Assembly: GCA_012861695.1 (NCBI GenBank)
Contig: JAAOOA010000186.1
Location: 17,501 to 81,500 of the forward strand
Length of the DNA: 64,000 bases
Direction: 5' to 3'
Source: Trematomus loennbergii
Taxonomy: Eukaryota; Chordata; Actinopteri; Perciformes; Nototheniidae
In this document: positions 23,544-34,849 of the stretch, piece by piece
Numbering within the stretch: the first letter of the stretch is position 1
Layout: the number at the start of each line of letters is the position of its first letter
Notes under the pieces: generated by a model
Database searches by the model: none
What the model saw: the letters and a program-made list of their open reading frames with translations, nothing else
Told to the model about the DNA's origin: nothing
Position numbers and translations under genes: made by a program

Positions 23544-25503
23544 GGAGGAAACCCCGGGAACGTCCGTCGCTTTAATCGGTCCCCCGGAACCATTGAATCG
23601 AACACAAACGTTCCGCCTCACTACTTACTGCATCTATCGACCCCGTTAGTGAAATGAAAATAACAGATGTACAAAATAAATGCATGTTCTAACTCTAAAT
23701 AATAAATAATTATATTAATGTGGTCACACATCCCAGGGGTGCCACAAATGCAGGACTTTTACACTGTAATATCACTATTTTCTACCTAATTAAAATATCT
23801 TAGTCGGATAAATCATCCAACACTATGGCATGTACAAGGCATGTATTTCACAATAAATACCGTGTTAAAAAAATAAGGTAATATCCTCTATATATAACCC
23901 AGAAGGATGAAGTGCTCTGACAAACAGTGCCATCTTTGTGCAAAATGAATATTGCCATACAGGAATGAAAAGTCAATAAATAAACATGTTGTTAAAACTC
24001 ACATGTTTTTGTTGTTTGTCACATGTTGTTGCACGTCACAAAGCGCGCACCGCCCGCGCAGAATGTAATGCTTACAGGTCTTTGGTTTGGTTCCCATTAG
24101 AGATGGGCGAGTCCTGATTCATCCGGATCATTAACCCGGATCCCAGAAATGAGCTGGTCGTGACGAGTCTCCCCTCTCCATTAACCCGAGTCCTTGAGTC
24201 CCACACTTGGTGTGACGTACAAATTAAAACTATAAATTGCGTCACTCGCTACTCTCTTTATAACATGTAAAATCACATTACAACGTACCCCAGTCCATCT
24301 GCCCTTTAGCAAGTAGGATAGCTGCCTGAAGTGATCGTTTGGCTCAGGGGAGGGGGATCAGTGAAACTTCCTGCAGACTCGTGGGGACTCAGAGGAGCCG
24401 ACGGCTCCTAACCGTAATAGCATAGCAGATCCAGAGATCCATACTCGTCATGTGCACGAGCATAGCCCCTCCTCCAGCACCCGGCTCCCGCGGCTATATT
24501 ATGCACGAGTCAACAGCAGACTCGCAGATTCGCAAATCCTGACTCACTGTGCAAAACACAGCAGACTCGTGCGGACTCAGAGCCGTATATAGCAGCAGAT
24601 CCAGAGATCCAGCAGACTCGTCAAATCGCCAAAACGCAAAAAAAAAGTTGTGATCAACATTTTTTATTAAAGCAAAATACATTATGTAGCGGAGGTTAAT
24701 ATAACGTCAGTTTACCGATAGGATTTCTACGGTCTTGGTCATGCTGACTCATATCACTCAAATGACTCGTATGATCCGGATCTCTTCAATGACTGACTCA
24801 GACCTGAGTCCGTAAAAGGATCCGGATTTGGTGGTTGTTTGACACTGCTGCTTTCTAGTGGTTTATTCGATTCCTGTTGCTAGGAGACCGAACTTGTTCG
24901 TTCCCGGGTGTACTCCACGTGTAGCTTGGGTTGTTTCATGAACGGACGTCTGCTCTCCATGGGCTGTGCTTCGTATTTCCCGCTGGTTCACGCATCGTCT
25001 GTGAGTGTTATTGTCCGACAGACTGTGGCTTCATGGGAATATGTTGTATGTAAAATGTTTATGTTTGTAGGAATGCAGTGAGTATTCTTTGCGGCTAAGC
25101 TACTAGCGGCTAGGCTGATTAGCTTCTCAGTTTGTGCACCGTAGCTCATTGTGTGAAGTATTCTGTCTATTTAGCTCGTCAGTCGGGCAGTCAATAATAA
25201 ACTGTTATTTCTGTATTGTCTTTACAGTTTCACCAAGTAAAGAGACTTCAGTAAAACTGACAACTGTGCTGGAGTTTTCTTTCAAACGGTTTAACTGGAT
25301 GGATAGCTAGCTCAGTGCTAGTGAGACCCTTACAGCTGCACTGTTTGGTTTCCCTTCGAGGAAAACAAATGCTGCTGTCAAAACATTTTGTAAATATATT
25401 GCAACATACAGAGCCCCTAAGGGGATATAGAAAGAAACGTTCTTGTACGCATTAGAAACTTACCAGTGAACACAGGAGCCGATGGAGCTGCTCAGTCAGT
25501 TTG
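23544..25503. other. Non-coding DNA with a GATCCGGAT-rich repeat
   Basis: Bases about 24100-24850 are dominated by GACTCGT, CAGATCCAGAGATCCA and GATCCGGAT motifs, with CATCCGGATCATTA near the left and ATGATCCGGATC near the right, probably an old palindromic DNA element. No gene was recognised in the rest. Confidence 0.4.
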
Positions 25504-25689
25504 TGGCCGTTTCTCAATGTCGAGTAAACCTGCTGCAGAGCCACTATTTCAAGTATGCTACGTCATCGAGTGGCGCCGAATGACTGTTTAAATGCATGTT
25601 AAATGCCCAGCATTCGGCGCCACTCGATGACGTAGTATACTTGAAATAGTGGCTCTGCAGCAGGTTTACTCGACATTGAGAAACGGCCA
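25504..25689. mobile_element. Foldback element with 79-bp near-perfect arms
   Basis: Bases 25504-25582 and the reverse complement of 25611-25689 differ at a single position; the loop is 28 bases. The arms include AACCTGCTGCAGAGCCACTA and CGTCATCGAGTGGCGCCGAA. No coding sequence and no obvious target duplication. Single-stranded DNA or RNA of this region would form a long hairpin. Confidence 0.9.
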
Positions 25690-26929
25690 TTCTGTCTGAT
25701 CTTTAAGTTGTGCCTCTCTGTGAATACTCTCACTTTGAGATATTACATCAATACAATTGATGAAGCAATAACAATATTTATAAATAAGTCCAGCTTTGTA
25801 AATATGAGGATTTGTTGTTTTTCTGTTTTATATCATTGTGTATGTAATGTCTATGCCTCTGGACATTTGAATTGGTATTTTCTTACTGTTGTGTAAAAAT
25901 AACAGTTAAGCTATTCATCATCGTGAAAGCAATGAACAGATGAATTGATAACATATGAATGTATAACTCAATAATTGAGGTTATAAACTATACTTAGTTA
26001 ATGAGCCAGGGGGTTGGTTGTGCCAATGTAGATGGACCATGTCTCATAGTGACTTTTTAAAGGTCTATAGTTTTGAAAAATGCATTATAGCATTGCAAAA
26101 ATATAAGCTTTCTATATGCTATTACTCCTTATTTCAACCCTATATCATTGCAATTCTTTCAAAACAAATTCTACATGTTTACGCATAGAGCCAGTATGAA
26201 AGAGGGCAACCTACTCCAAAAGCTTAAAGTAATATCATTGTAAAGTTTAGACCAAAATCTATGTACCGTCACATTTTAAAGAGACTAAACTCATCATTTG
26301 ACCTTTTGAAATCTTGGGCTGCTGAAGTACCTATTGTTAATACCGCTGAAAATGCACTTATATAGTGTTCAAAAACTTTTCATACCTAGGTTATGGCTAT
26401 TGACAAATGAACTACTACTTCTCTGAGCTGTTGAACAAATATCAGTCTTTCTTCAGCAAATGGTGCTTGTTTATTTAGTTGCACATGTGGACCTTAGGTC
26501 AAATTATAGATGATTTTATATTGGGGGTGGCATTGTTGGTACTGACTGGATATTTTGACAGACCGGTTAGTTTTAGACCTTATAAAAGAGTTGCTCTGAT
26601 GTCCTTAGAGAAAAAAAGTCAGCCCCCGAAAAATGTATTGAAGTGAAATGCTAAGATCCTTAACCACCCTTATCATAACTACCAAATACCAATATTCATT
26701 CATTATCAGAATGTTAACTCTTTAAATGTTTCTTTACGTAATGCCATTGCTTGTGGGTGTTTTTTCTTTATGGAATAGATCAATGATTCTCAAAAACAGG
26801 ATGCATTTGTAAAGACACCAGAAAAACTGCATTTATTAGAGCAAACATGAACAATTGCTATATATGGTCGAAAATAGTGAAAAGCTACATTTTGAAGTCA
26901 ATGTCATAATTATTTGATGCTGCAAGATA
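25690..26929. other. AT-rich non-coding DNA, nothing recognised
   Basis: No exon or element recognised between the foldback element and the polypurine tract. Confidence 0.45.
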
Positions 26930-27290
26930 GAGAGGAGGAGGAGGAGGAGGAGGAGGAGAGAGAGGAGGAGGAGGAGAGGAGGAGAGGAGGAGGAAGGAGG
27001 AGAAGAGGAGGAGGAGGAAGGAGGAGAGAGGAGGAGAGGAGGAAGGAGAGGAGAGCAGGAGGAGAGGAGGAGGGGAGGAGGAGGAGAAGAGAGGAGAGAG
27101 GAGGAGAGAGGAGGGAGGAGGAGAGGAGAGGAGCAGGAGGAAGGAGAGGAGGAGAGAGAGGAGGAGAGGAGGAGGAGAGGAGGAGGAGGAGAGGAGGAGG
27201 AGGGAGGAAGGAGGAGGAGAGGAGGAGAGCAGAGAGGAGGAGGAGGAGGAGGAGGAGGAGGAGGAGGAGGAGGAGAGGAACAGAGAAGCC
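26930..27290. repeat. GGA/GAG polypurine tract, about 360 bp
   Basis: Nearly pure purine on the + strand, with only three C interruptions (near 27056, 27132 and 27229). It lies just beyond the stop codon of the B30.2 exon, that is, in the 3' untranslated or downstream part of the minus-strand NLR gene. Mirror-symmetric sections could adopt triplex DNA. Confidence 0.95.
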
Positions 27291-27335
27291 TCCATTTAAA
27301 ACATCATGTGACCCAGGACAGGAAGTGGTCTCCTC

Positions 27336-27909
27336 CTACAGAGGACACAGAGGACACAGAGACACTGAGGAGTCAAGCCCAAACCCAAACCCAGCGTAGA
27401 GAGGTTCAGTGAATGTGGCTCTGAAGGTGTGGAGGAGGATCAGTGAGGAGAGGAGACTCTGTAGAAGGAGAGAGAGCCAGCAGCATGATCCAGATACACT
27501 GCTACTCTACCAGAGGAGGAGGAGGAGGAGGAGGAGGAGGAGGAGGAGGGGGGAGGAGGAGGAGGAGGAGGAGATGTTTGTTCCTCTCTTATTGTGACAG
27601 ACAAGTAACCTCTATCAGAGCAGCTCAGAATCCAGGACTGATCATTCTCTCCAAACACATTCCTGTCCGACTCCTTTCCTCCTGATTCCTCTGTAAGTCA
27701 CTGCTATATAACCCTCCTCTCCACTCGACCTCCCAGTAACAGCGACCAGTCAGAGCTTCTCTGCACATCAGCTGAGCCTTGCGCTCAAACCTCTCTGGAT
27801 GATCAGGATATGGCTGATCCTCCTTCCACACGTGTCACCGTCCTGTTGTCCTCAGACAGTTTGAGGCCTATGTTCACTGTGTTTGAGTCCAGGGTGAGTT
27901 CACAGGAAT
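27336..27909 (-). pseudogene. PRY/SPRY (B30.2) exon of the NLRC3-like gene, frameshifted
   Basis: The exon opens after a CCTCAG acceptor and encodes, in pieces, SCELTLDSNTVN, LSEDNRTVT, DQPYPDHPERF, CYWEVEWRGG, FGENDQSWILSCSD, GRVAVYLDHAAGSLSFYRVS and FTEPLYAGFGF before a stop at 27336-27338. These are the PRY and SPRY signature blocks in their normal order, as in the C-terminal ligand-binding module of fish NLRs. At least four small indels (near 27820, 27712, 27652 and 27440) separate the pieces. A GGA microsatellite at about 27513-27572 inflates the Ser/Pro loop before GRVAVYLD. The splice phase fits the 47-bp exon at 31122, giving a KYSCELTLD junction. Confidence 0.8.
27513..27572. repeat. 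(GGA)n microsatellite inside the B30.2 exon
   Basis: GGA triplets with one GGGGGGA interruption. On the coding strand it reads as poly-Ser and, in a shifted frame, poly-Pro in a loop that is normally a short Ser-rich stretch. Confidence 0.9.
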
Positions 27910-28244
27910 CTGAGGAGAGACACAGACAGCAGTTTATCACCAGACTCACCTGAAGGCTTTCCTCTCTGTCAGTGATCTTTCTATAAAGCTTCAAGAGGTC
28001 ATGTTCTAATGAATAAATAGCACCTCCATCATCTGTGTCTCTAGAGCAGGGGTCTCCAACCTTTTTTAGGGTGAGGGCTACTTTCAAAAAATAAAACAAG
28101 TCGTGAGCTACTTTTACTCCTCTTTTTGTTGTTTTTTGCAGTGTATATATTTAGCACATTTTAACATTATGACATGCTGACCTTTAACCTTTGTGTCTGT
28201 TTGGGTCTGTGGGACCCCTTCAGTGTTTACTCAAAGAACATGGA

Positions 28245-28575
28245 TGTATTTTGGTATTTTGGTATTTTGCCATAAGTTCTTAATACAATTGGGACTGTTG
28301 GACTCAGTACTACTTGGACTACTCCCACAAGTACAATAAAGTATTTTTACTGTGTACTTCTTGAGTAATCCTTTGTCAAACTCCCCTCCTGAGTACAATA
28401 ATTCATGTATTCTGCTATATTTGATGAGGGATAAAATGATTTTTTGCAACAAGTTCTACATGAAATTGATACTGTTGGAGTCAGTACTACTTGGACTACT
28501 CCCACAAGTACAATCAAGTGTTTGAGTGATCCCCTGTCAAACTCCCCTCCTGAGTAGAATAATGCATGTTTTCTG
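28245..28575 (-). repeat. Inverted arm: two copies of a roughly 180-bp repeat
   Basis: Both copies contain GTTGGA(C/G)TCAGTACTACTTGG, CCCACAAGTACAAT and CAAACTCCCCTCCTGAGTA. They are the reverse complement of units at 29160-29690. Confidence 0.8.
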
Positions 28576-28609
28576 CTATATTTAATAAGCGTTAAAAGCG
28601 TTCACAATA

Positions 28610-28780
28610 CTGGGAGGCTGTGGCTCAGTGGATAGTGTGCTGGACTTCGAATCAGGGGAGGACACTTCATCCCAAATTGCTCCTGTGGGGATTGTCCACA
28701 GTACTGAATGTATGTAAGTCTCTTTGGATAAAAGCGACATGTAATGTAATGTAATGTAATGTAATGTAATGTAATGTACA
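28610..28780 (+). mobile_element. tRNA-derived SINE with L2-type tail
   Basis: The head GGCTGTGGCTCAGTGGATAG resembles an internal RNA polymerase III A box; the 3' part GTAAGTCTCTTTGGATAAAA and GCGACATG matches the conserved tail shared by many fish SINEs and L2-type LINEs, and it ends in a GTAAT pentamer run (about eight units). It sits between the two inverted arms inside the hAT-like insertion. Confidence 0.8.
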
Positions 28781-29159
28781 GATAATGTTAGACAGAGTAT
28801 TTTAAGAGGAGAAGGTAGACCGATGACATCAACACTCGATCCACTACATCAGTACTCCAGCAGCAGCATTGTTACCCCTTGGAAAGTCTTTAGAGACTAT
28901 CCTGGATAGCTGTTCACAACCTTCCTTCAGCACAGTGACACACCCAGTCACTCTTGTTGGCCTCTCATGATGCTGCTAAAGTCCTTCTACTGCACCTTTT
29001 TGACTCCAATACAGGCATTTGTATATGTTTGGAGAATTACACAATAAATGGCCCAGATGTGTACACATCAAAATCTTGTAGTGCAGGAAGAAATACACAC
29101 GGCTAAGCCTGCAGGTGATATAGGCTTTGTTTTGCAATATTTATTCAAAGGTCACTTCT

Positions 29160-29690
29160 TATTTAAATAAATACCTGAAATATAGATATTATCTCTTATC
29201 AAAGATAGCAGAATACATGAAAGAATGTACTCAGGACAGGAGTTTGACCTAGTATTACTCAAAAAGTACACAGTAAAAGTACTTGATTGTACTTGTGGTA
29301 GTAGTCCAAGTAGTACTGAGTCCAACAGTAGGCTATCAATTTAACTAAGAACTTTTGGCAAAATACCATTTTATCTCTCATCAAAGATAGCTAAAAACAT
29401 GCATGATTGTACTCGGGAAGGGAGTTTGACAGAGTATTACTCAAAAAGTACACAATAAAAGTAGGCCTACTTCATTGTATTTGTGGTAGTAGTCTAACAA
29501 GTACTGAGTCCAACAGTACCAATTTTATTAAGAACTTATGGATAAAATCATTTTATCTCTCATCAAATATAGCAGAAGTGGCATGAGTTTGTTCTCAGGG
29601 ACTTTGAGAGTATTACCCAAAAAGTACACAGTAAAAGTAGCCTACTTCATTTGATTGTAGCAGTCAAACTAGGACTGAGTCAAACAGTGT
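29160..29690 (+). repeat. Direct arm: three copies of a roughly 180-bp repeat
   Basis: Units starting near 29241, 29422 and 29600 share AGTATTACTCAAAAAGTACA, a TAAAAGTA block, TACTGAGTCCAACAGTA and CATTTTATCTCTCATCAAA. The same unit in the opposite orientation lies at 28245-28575, so the pair could form a large stem. Confidence 0.8.
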
Positions 29691-31121
29691 CAGTTTACCG
29701 TAAAGGCGCTATTAATTGCGCACTCAAAAATGAATAGCTGCTGATTTGACCAAGCGAAGGCGAGAGACGGCTGAGTTGACCGCAGTTATGCAACAGCAAC
29801 CGAAGCTGAACTGACTATCTTGACTACTTGTTGCTATCCTATTGTGGCATAAGCCGTTTTCTACAGGCACATTTGACCTTTTCATTATGATTCTACTTGT
29901 GATAGTCGGACATGACAACCTGGGCAGCCCATGTATTGATTCCATCTGATAGCTGCTATAATACAAAACAAAACGTCTGCCTGCTCTCCACAATGATCAA
30001 TAACAGCGAACGGATGGTCAAAGTAAGGTACAAATAAACAGAATCACACGAAGCCTGGTTAGTGTTGCCTGACTTTATAAAGTGTGTTTGTTTATAAGTG
30101 TGTGGTTGCGTTCTAGTCACTTTGCTCAGCGCTACTGCTGGTTACAACTTTCATTTTCCGTACTCGCCATAAACTGTTATTATGGCTCAGGTTAATCTCG
30201 CCCCCTTCCGACGTGAGCGTGGTTCTTGGTTCTTCGGGCAGCCAAGTGGGGTCAGCTAAGAACCGGTGTTCGGTGTTTAGAGCCGGCTCCGCTGCGGCTG
30301 AAACAGGAAGAACCAGAGCTAAACCAGGCTGAGTGTGAAACAAGAGCTATTGAGTCAGTGTTGCGGTGCTGTTGCTTTGGTCTGGATCTGTGAGCTAACC
30401 ACGCCCCGTTCATTTGCATATAAGAAATGGAAATGTCTCATTATGAAATACAAGTCCCTGAAATAAATAAATGTGTCATTATGAAATAAAGTCCCATGAA
30501 ATAAATAAATGTGTATTTAAATGTACATGTATACATATTTATTGCCTCATTTATTTATTTCAGAATGTATTTCATAGGCATATTTATATATATATATGTA
30601 TTTATTTAATTATTTATTATTTATTTATGTATTTATTTATTTATTTAATTTTGGCTTAAATGGCATTCCATAAGAGTAAAGCTCTGCCCCTCATGTGCTG
30701 TATAGGCTGCATGATAGGCTGCTCAATGGGGCTGATGTGTTGTGTAGATTCTGCCAGAAGGACATCAGCGGGGAGGTGCCTTTTCTTCCAGACTGCAACG
30801 CTGGTCCCGCAAATCAAGCAAGAACGTGATTGGTCGATATTCATTGTGGGGGTGGGGGAGGAGGGGTGTTAGATAGATATAGAGTTGTAGTAAGTAGATA
30901 GAGTTCGCTATGATTGAGGTTTCCTTTATGCATAGGGTCGATTCTTTTAATTACATTTCCTTTTTTGTTTTGTGTATTTTATACATTTTGGATTTGCTTG
31001 GCGAGCTATTTTTAGAACATGCCCCGCGGGCGACTCACGTTGCCCCTGCGGGCGACTAGTGCCCGCGGGCACCGTGTTGGCTACCCCTGCTCTAGAGAGA
31101 AGCTGACTGATCCACACTTAC

Positions 31122-31168
31122 ACTTCCTCAGACCTGCTCTGAACCTCTGCTCTCCACCATGGTCCAGC
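31122..31168 (-). CDS. 47-bp linker exon of the NLRC3-like gene (between LRR and B30.2)
   Basis: Flanked by a CCTCCAG acceptor and a GTAAGTG donor on the minus strand. It encodes LDHGGEQRFRAGLRK, a close variant of the short HGGE...GL(R/K)KY segment that joins LRRs to PRY/SPRY in fish NLRs. The phase continues LRR exon 4 (CTCAG/G) and enters the B30.2 exon as K-Y-S-C-E-L. No defect is seen in this exon. Confidence 0.75.
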
Positions 31169-31395
31169 CTGGAGGAAGAAACACATGTGAGAAACAGAAC
31201 AGCGTATTGTTAGAATAAAGTATTTATCAATGTTCATCATAATAATAAATCCTATGTGTCCGAAGGGAGCAGGAGGGAGCAGATGCTTATTGATCCCCTC
31301 ACTTCCTGCTGATCAATGATTATCCTTTCAATCATCTCTGAAAGTTATTCCTACTTACATATTTACATTTATACATTTACAATCATTTCTCCTCT

Positions 31396-33645
31396 TCAAT
31401 CTCCTTTCTTCATTCTCATACTTTCCCAAAGAAGTGTTTCTGTGCATCCTTCAAAGTGAATGCTATGTGTGCTTTGTTTGAACTCCTGCTCCAAGCCGCT
31501 CCATGAAACCCCCCCCCCAGATTGTTCTGCTCTTCTCAGAGTTCTTCTGACCTTGAGTTGTTTCAGATGTAGATCTCCTCTCAGATGATACCCCCCCTCT
31601 CTGTCTATGAACAACGTCTGTAGTGTCCTAGGAAGTAGATGATCTCTTGCTCTGTACATGATGCAGTTTGAAATGTAACCAGATCAGTAAACTTCAGTGT
31701 GTGTGACTTCAAGAATAATGAATGAGTGTGTTCAAGATATCCAACATTATTGATTACTCTTATAGCCCTTTTTTGTAATGTGCATAACGGCTGCAGGTTG
31801 GTTTTGTGTTTCCCCAGATCTCCACACAGTAACTCAGACATGGAGATATGAGTGTATCACACAGAGTATATCATGATGTGATATGAGTGTATCACACAGA
31901 GTATATCATGATGTGATATGAGTGTATCACACAGAGTATATCATGATGTGATATGATGTATCACAGAGTAGTATCATGATGTGATATGAGTGTATGTATG
32001 AACATAAATGCATTAAAGTATTCTTTAATGCAGTTATGTTTTCTTCAGTTCTCAATCTTTTGTATTTGAAATGGCTGGAGACTTTAGGTTTCTTATAACT
32101 GCAGTGATAGACAATAAGAACAGGTGAATGATCACTGATGTCACTATATAGTCCCTACTGTATTGTTCTCCATAATGTTTGTGAATATGTTGTCTATTCA
32201 TGTAGCAGAGAAGTGATTGTACTAGGTCTGGTGATTTTAGGATACAAACCCATACTGTACAATGCATTGATGAAGTCTTCTTAAGTCTTTAACCCTAACC
32301 CCTAAGATAAACATCATGTTTTGTAATGATTTAGTAAACATGTTTCTATCCTATCTGTAAATGTGTCAATACAGGTTCCAGGAGCTCTGTATATACAGCT
32401 CACAATAACATGTTTAGACCTTTCCATACACATGTCTACTGTAACACATTCAAACAAATCATCAACAGCTGTTGTCATGCTCTCCACCACCTTCTAGTTC
32501 ATTCCTTTATCCACATAGATTGCCACACCCCCTCCACTCTTATTCCTTCTGTTTGTATAATTCAGTTCATAGCCATCCATCTCAAAGTCCACACCTCTCT
32601 CAGCACTGATCCAGGTCTCTGATATTGCTATGATGTTGAATGGGTTCTTAAACTGACTTAGATATTCTTTAATGTTGAGGAAGTTGGCATCTAGGCTTCT
32701 GCTATTGAAGTGGATCATTGATATGTTCTCTTCTGATTGACACGTTATATTGAATTGCTCTTCTGTGAAATAGTTGCAGCTGTTGTTGATATTAGTTGTT
32801 TTTCCGGATCAATGTCATTTTCCATGTCCTGTGTGTTATGCTCTGTATATGCAAACGTTTATAGTCTTGATAGAGAGATGTGTTTATTATCTGGAATGGT
32901 CATGGTAGTGTTTTATTTCTGTGACCTGTCTGATTTGTTTCATTGATATGTTTCCAGTTCCTCCAGGTCCCTGATGATGAACACTTTGTTCTGGGGATCC
33001 GTGAAGCTTGATGGAGATGTTGCACTTTGCAGTCCATGTTGATGTATTTTTCGCTGTTTTCTCAGGAATCGGGCCTTTCTGGCGATCTCAGCATTTCTTT
33101 TAGTGAGGTGTTCATTCATATATACATCCGAGCCCTTAAGCCGTCTTCCCTGTTTCAGAAGTTCAGTTTTTGTTTTCTGTTGGCAAACCTTATTATTATT
33201 GCCGGTTTATCTGTTTTATTTCTGTGTGGTAGCGGGTGACAGGCCTCGATGTTGTCGCTGTCAATCTCTATTCCCTTGGAGTTGAGGAAGGCCGTCACCT
33301 GTAGCTCCACAGATGTAGCATCCTCCTCACTTGTGTCCCCTCCGGTCATCCTCATCGCCGCCTGGGCGTATGAGCAGGGTTTCGTCTCCAGTCCAGTGAT
33401 TATGATGTTGTGGATTCGGGTGTATTGCTCCAGCTCATCCACCCGATTTTCCAGCAAGAATATCCTTTTTTCCTTTTCGGAGTTTTGTAGCCTCAGGGCT
33501 TTAACTTCCTCCACCAGGCTCATAATGTTATCTGTTGCTGTCTTACAACAGATACCTCCTCCGTCAACATGTCTAACGATCGTTTAATGTCGTCAACCTC
33601 CTCAGCATGCGGAGGAATCTTTTTTGGTGGCATTGCGTTTTGTTT
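31396..33645 (-). mobile_element. Internally deleted non-LTR retrotransposon (LINE)
   Basis: Reading along the minus strand, an ORF1-like part (about 33645-32945) starts MPPKKIPPHAEEV, has a coiled-coil stretch ending RVDELEQYTR and an RNA-binding-like part with NIIITGLETK and EACHPLPHR. It is followed by an AP-type endonuclease part (about 32718-32080: IIHFNSRSLDANF, AISETWIS, SCIYRAPG and a degenerate SDHSP-like motif). The reverse transcriptase core is missing; only its C-terminal tail remains (31841-31396: LQKRAIRVINNVGYLEHTH, LFIDREGGY). Several frameshifts are present. The motifs suit the jockey-type group (CR1/L2/Rex1), but the clade is not fixed. Confidence 0.75.
31845..31990. repeat. 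36-bp tandem repeat, about four units
   Basis: Units of GAGTGTATCACACAGAGTAT followed by ATCATGATGTGATAT. It sits where the LINE reverse transcriptase core should be. Confidence 0.9.
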
Positions 33646-34531
33646 AGGATTATTATATAACGGAGAGAAAGAGGAAATGAGTGTTTCCGTCTCTCTGCGG
33701 ATCCTTTGCTTGTTGTGACACAGACTACTTTCACTTCCAGGTCTGTGTTAAGAACAAAGCTCAAAGCTCATAATGTGCAGAAAACTGTGGTCCAAACAGT
33801 AGCAATCCTTGTTGTATGTGCTTTCCTGCTAAACACCAAAGAAGCACATGCATTCCTCCTGACCAAGACAACGTGCACATATGAAGCTGATTCAACAAAA
33901 CTAAAGGACATCCCTTCTTTGCCACTTCCTCGGAGCTTGAGCCCTCAGTTTACCGGGTCGCTCATTAAAGCACTTCATGACTGACAACGTGGCGAATATA
34001 ATGTAGTCAAACTCATCCATTTTTACAGATTCGCAGATTTTGATGCTTTGCGTCCGAGTCAGCTGGGATAGATCGCCGAGATGCCGACTGGCAGAGACAC
34101 TGGCTGCCGAAAACAAACAAAACCGAACCAACCTCCCCAAGTTTAACGAAACAAAAAACAGACAAACAAACAACTAAGTGAAACAATTAATAAGCACAAA
34201 AATAACCTACGTCAAATGAACGCATATTAAAGAGTCCGGATCGTCCCTCTGGGAATCTAAAATGTCAAACAGAATCTCATCTCAACATATTTAGCAGTTG
34301 GTGAGATATCTCAGTCAGAACCAAATCCATAAACTGACCATCATTATCCCCCTAGAGCCAGGAAACCAGTGGTTCTGATGTTTGGACTGAATGGCTGTTT
34401 CCATGTAATAACTTGAAGGTTAACTCACTGCTGTGAACATAATCAAGGGAAATGAGACGTCCTTCATGATGGAAGACCAGAGATGAAAGAGATGAAATTA
34501 GAAAAATAGGAGGAAGTCAGTCTGTCCATAC
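33646..34531. other. Intronic DNA between LINE and LRR exon 4
   Basis: No exon recognised. Part may be the 5' untranslated sequence of the LINE. Confidence 0.4.
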
Positions 34532-34702
34532 CTGAGTGTCTCCAACTGCAGTGGATCCTCCCGTCCAGCAGACAGCAGCTTCTCTCCTGAGTCTCCTGGA
34601 TGATTGTAGCTCAGGTCCAGCTCTCTCAGATGGGAGGGGTTGGAGCTCAGAGCTGAAGCCAGAGAAACACAGCCTTCCTCTGTGACCAGACAGCCGGACA
34701 GA
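34532..34702 (-). CDS. LRR exon 4 of the NLRC3-like gene
   Basis: A 171-bp exon between a GATTCCAG acceptor and a GTATGG donor, encoding LSGCLVTEEGCVSLASALSS, then HLRELDLSYNHPGDSGEKLL and LETLR. This is one ribonuclease-inhibitor-type leucine-rich repeat pair of the length standard for fish NLR genes. The frame is open throughout. It differs most from the other three LRR exons, as the last repeat usually does. Confidence 0.85.
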
Positions 34703-34849
34703 CTGGAATCAGGGAATACAGTAAACTCAGTGTTCTTAAAAGTCACCTCAGCAGGAAAATCATACAGAGGTGGACCATCTTCATCAACATGAACAAAAAG
34801 CTGGATGAAAATAATTGAACTGCTTGAAAATAAAAAGCTGAACTCTGAC

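Larger units (their letters stand above)
28047..31089. mobile_element. hAT-like insertion, 3.0 kb, with perfect 8-bp target duplication
   Basis: It begins CAGGGGTCTCCAAC and its other end, read in reverse, is CAGGGGTAGCCAAC (12 of 14 identical). CTCTAGAG stands immediately on both sides (28039-28046 and 31090-31097). The insertion falls in the intron between the 47-bp linker exon and the B30.2 exon of the NLR gene. No transposase frame was found; the interior holds a SINE, two arrays of a roughly 180-bp repeat in opposite orientations and a segment shared with the 19.3-kb element. Composite or repeatedly invaded. Confidence 0.85.

Noticed and set aside
26885..27399. Poly-Ser and poly-Glu/Arg frames over the GGA tract
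   Set aside because: Low-complexity triplet repeat open in several frames; only the B30.2 exon further on has domain support.
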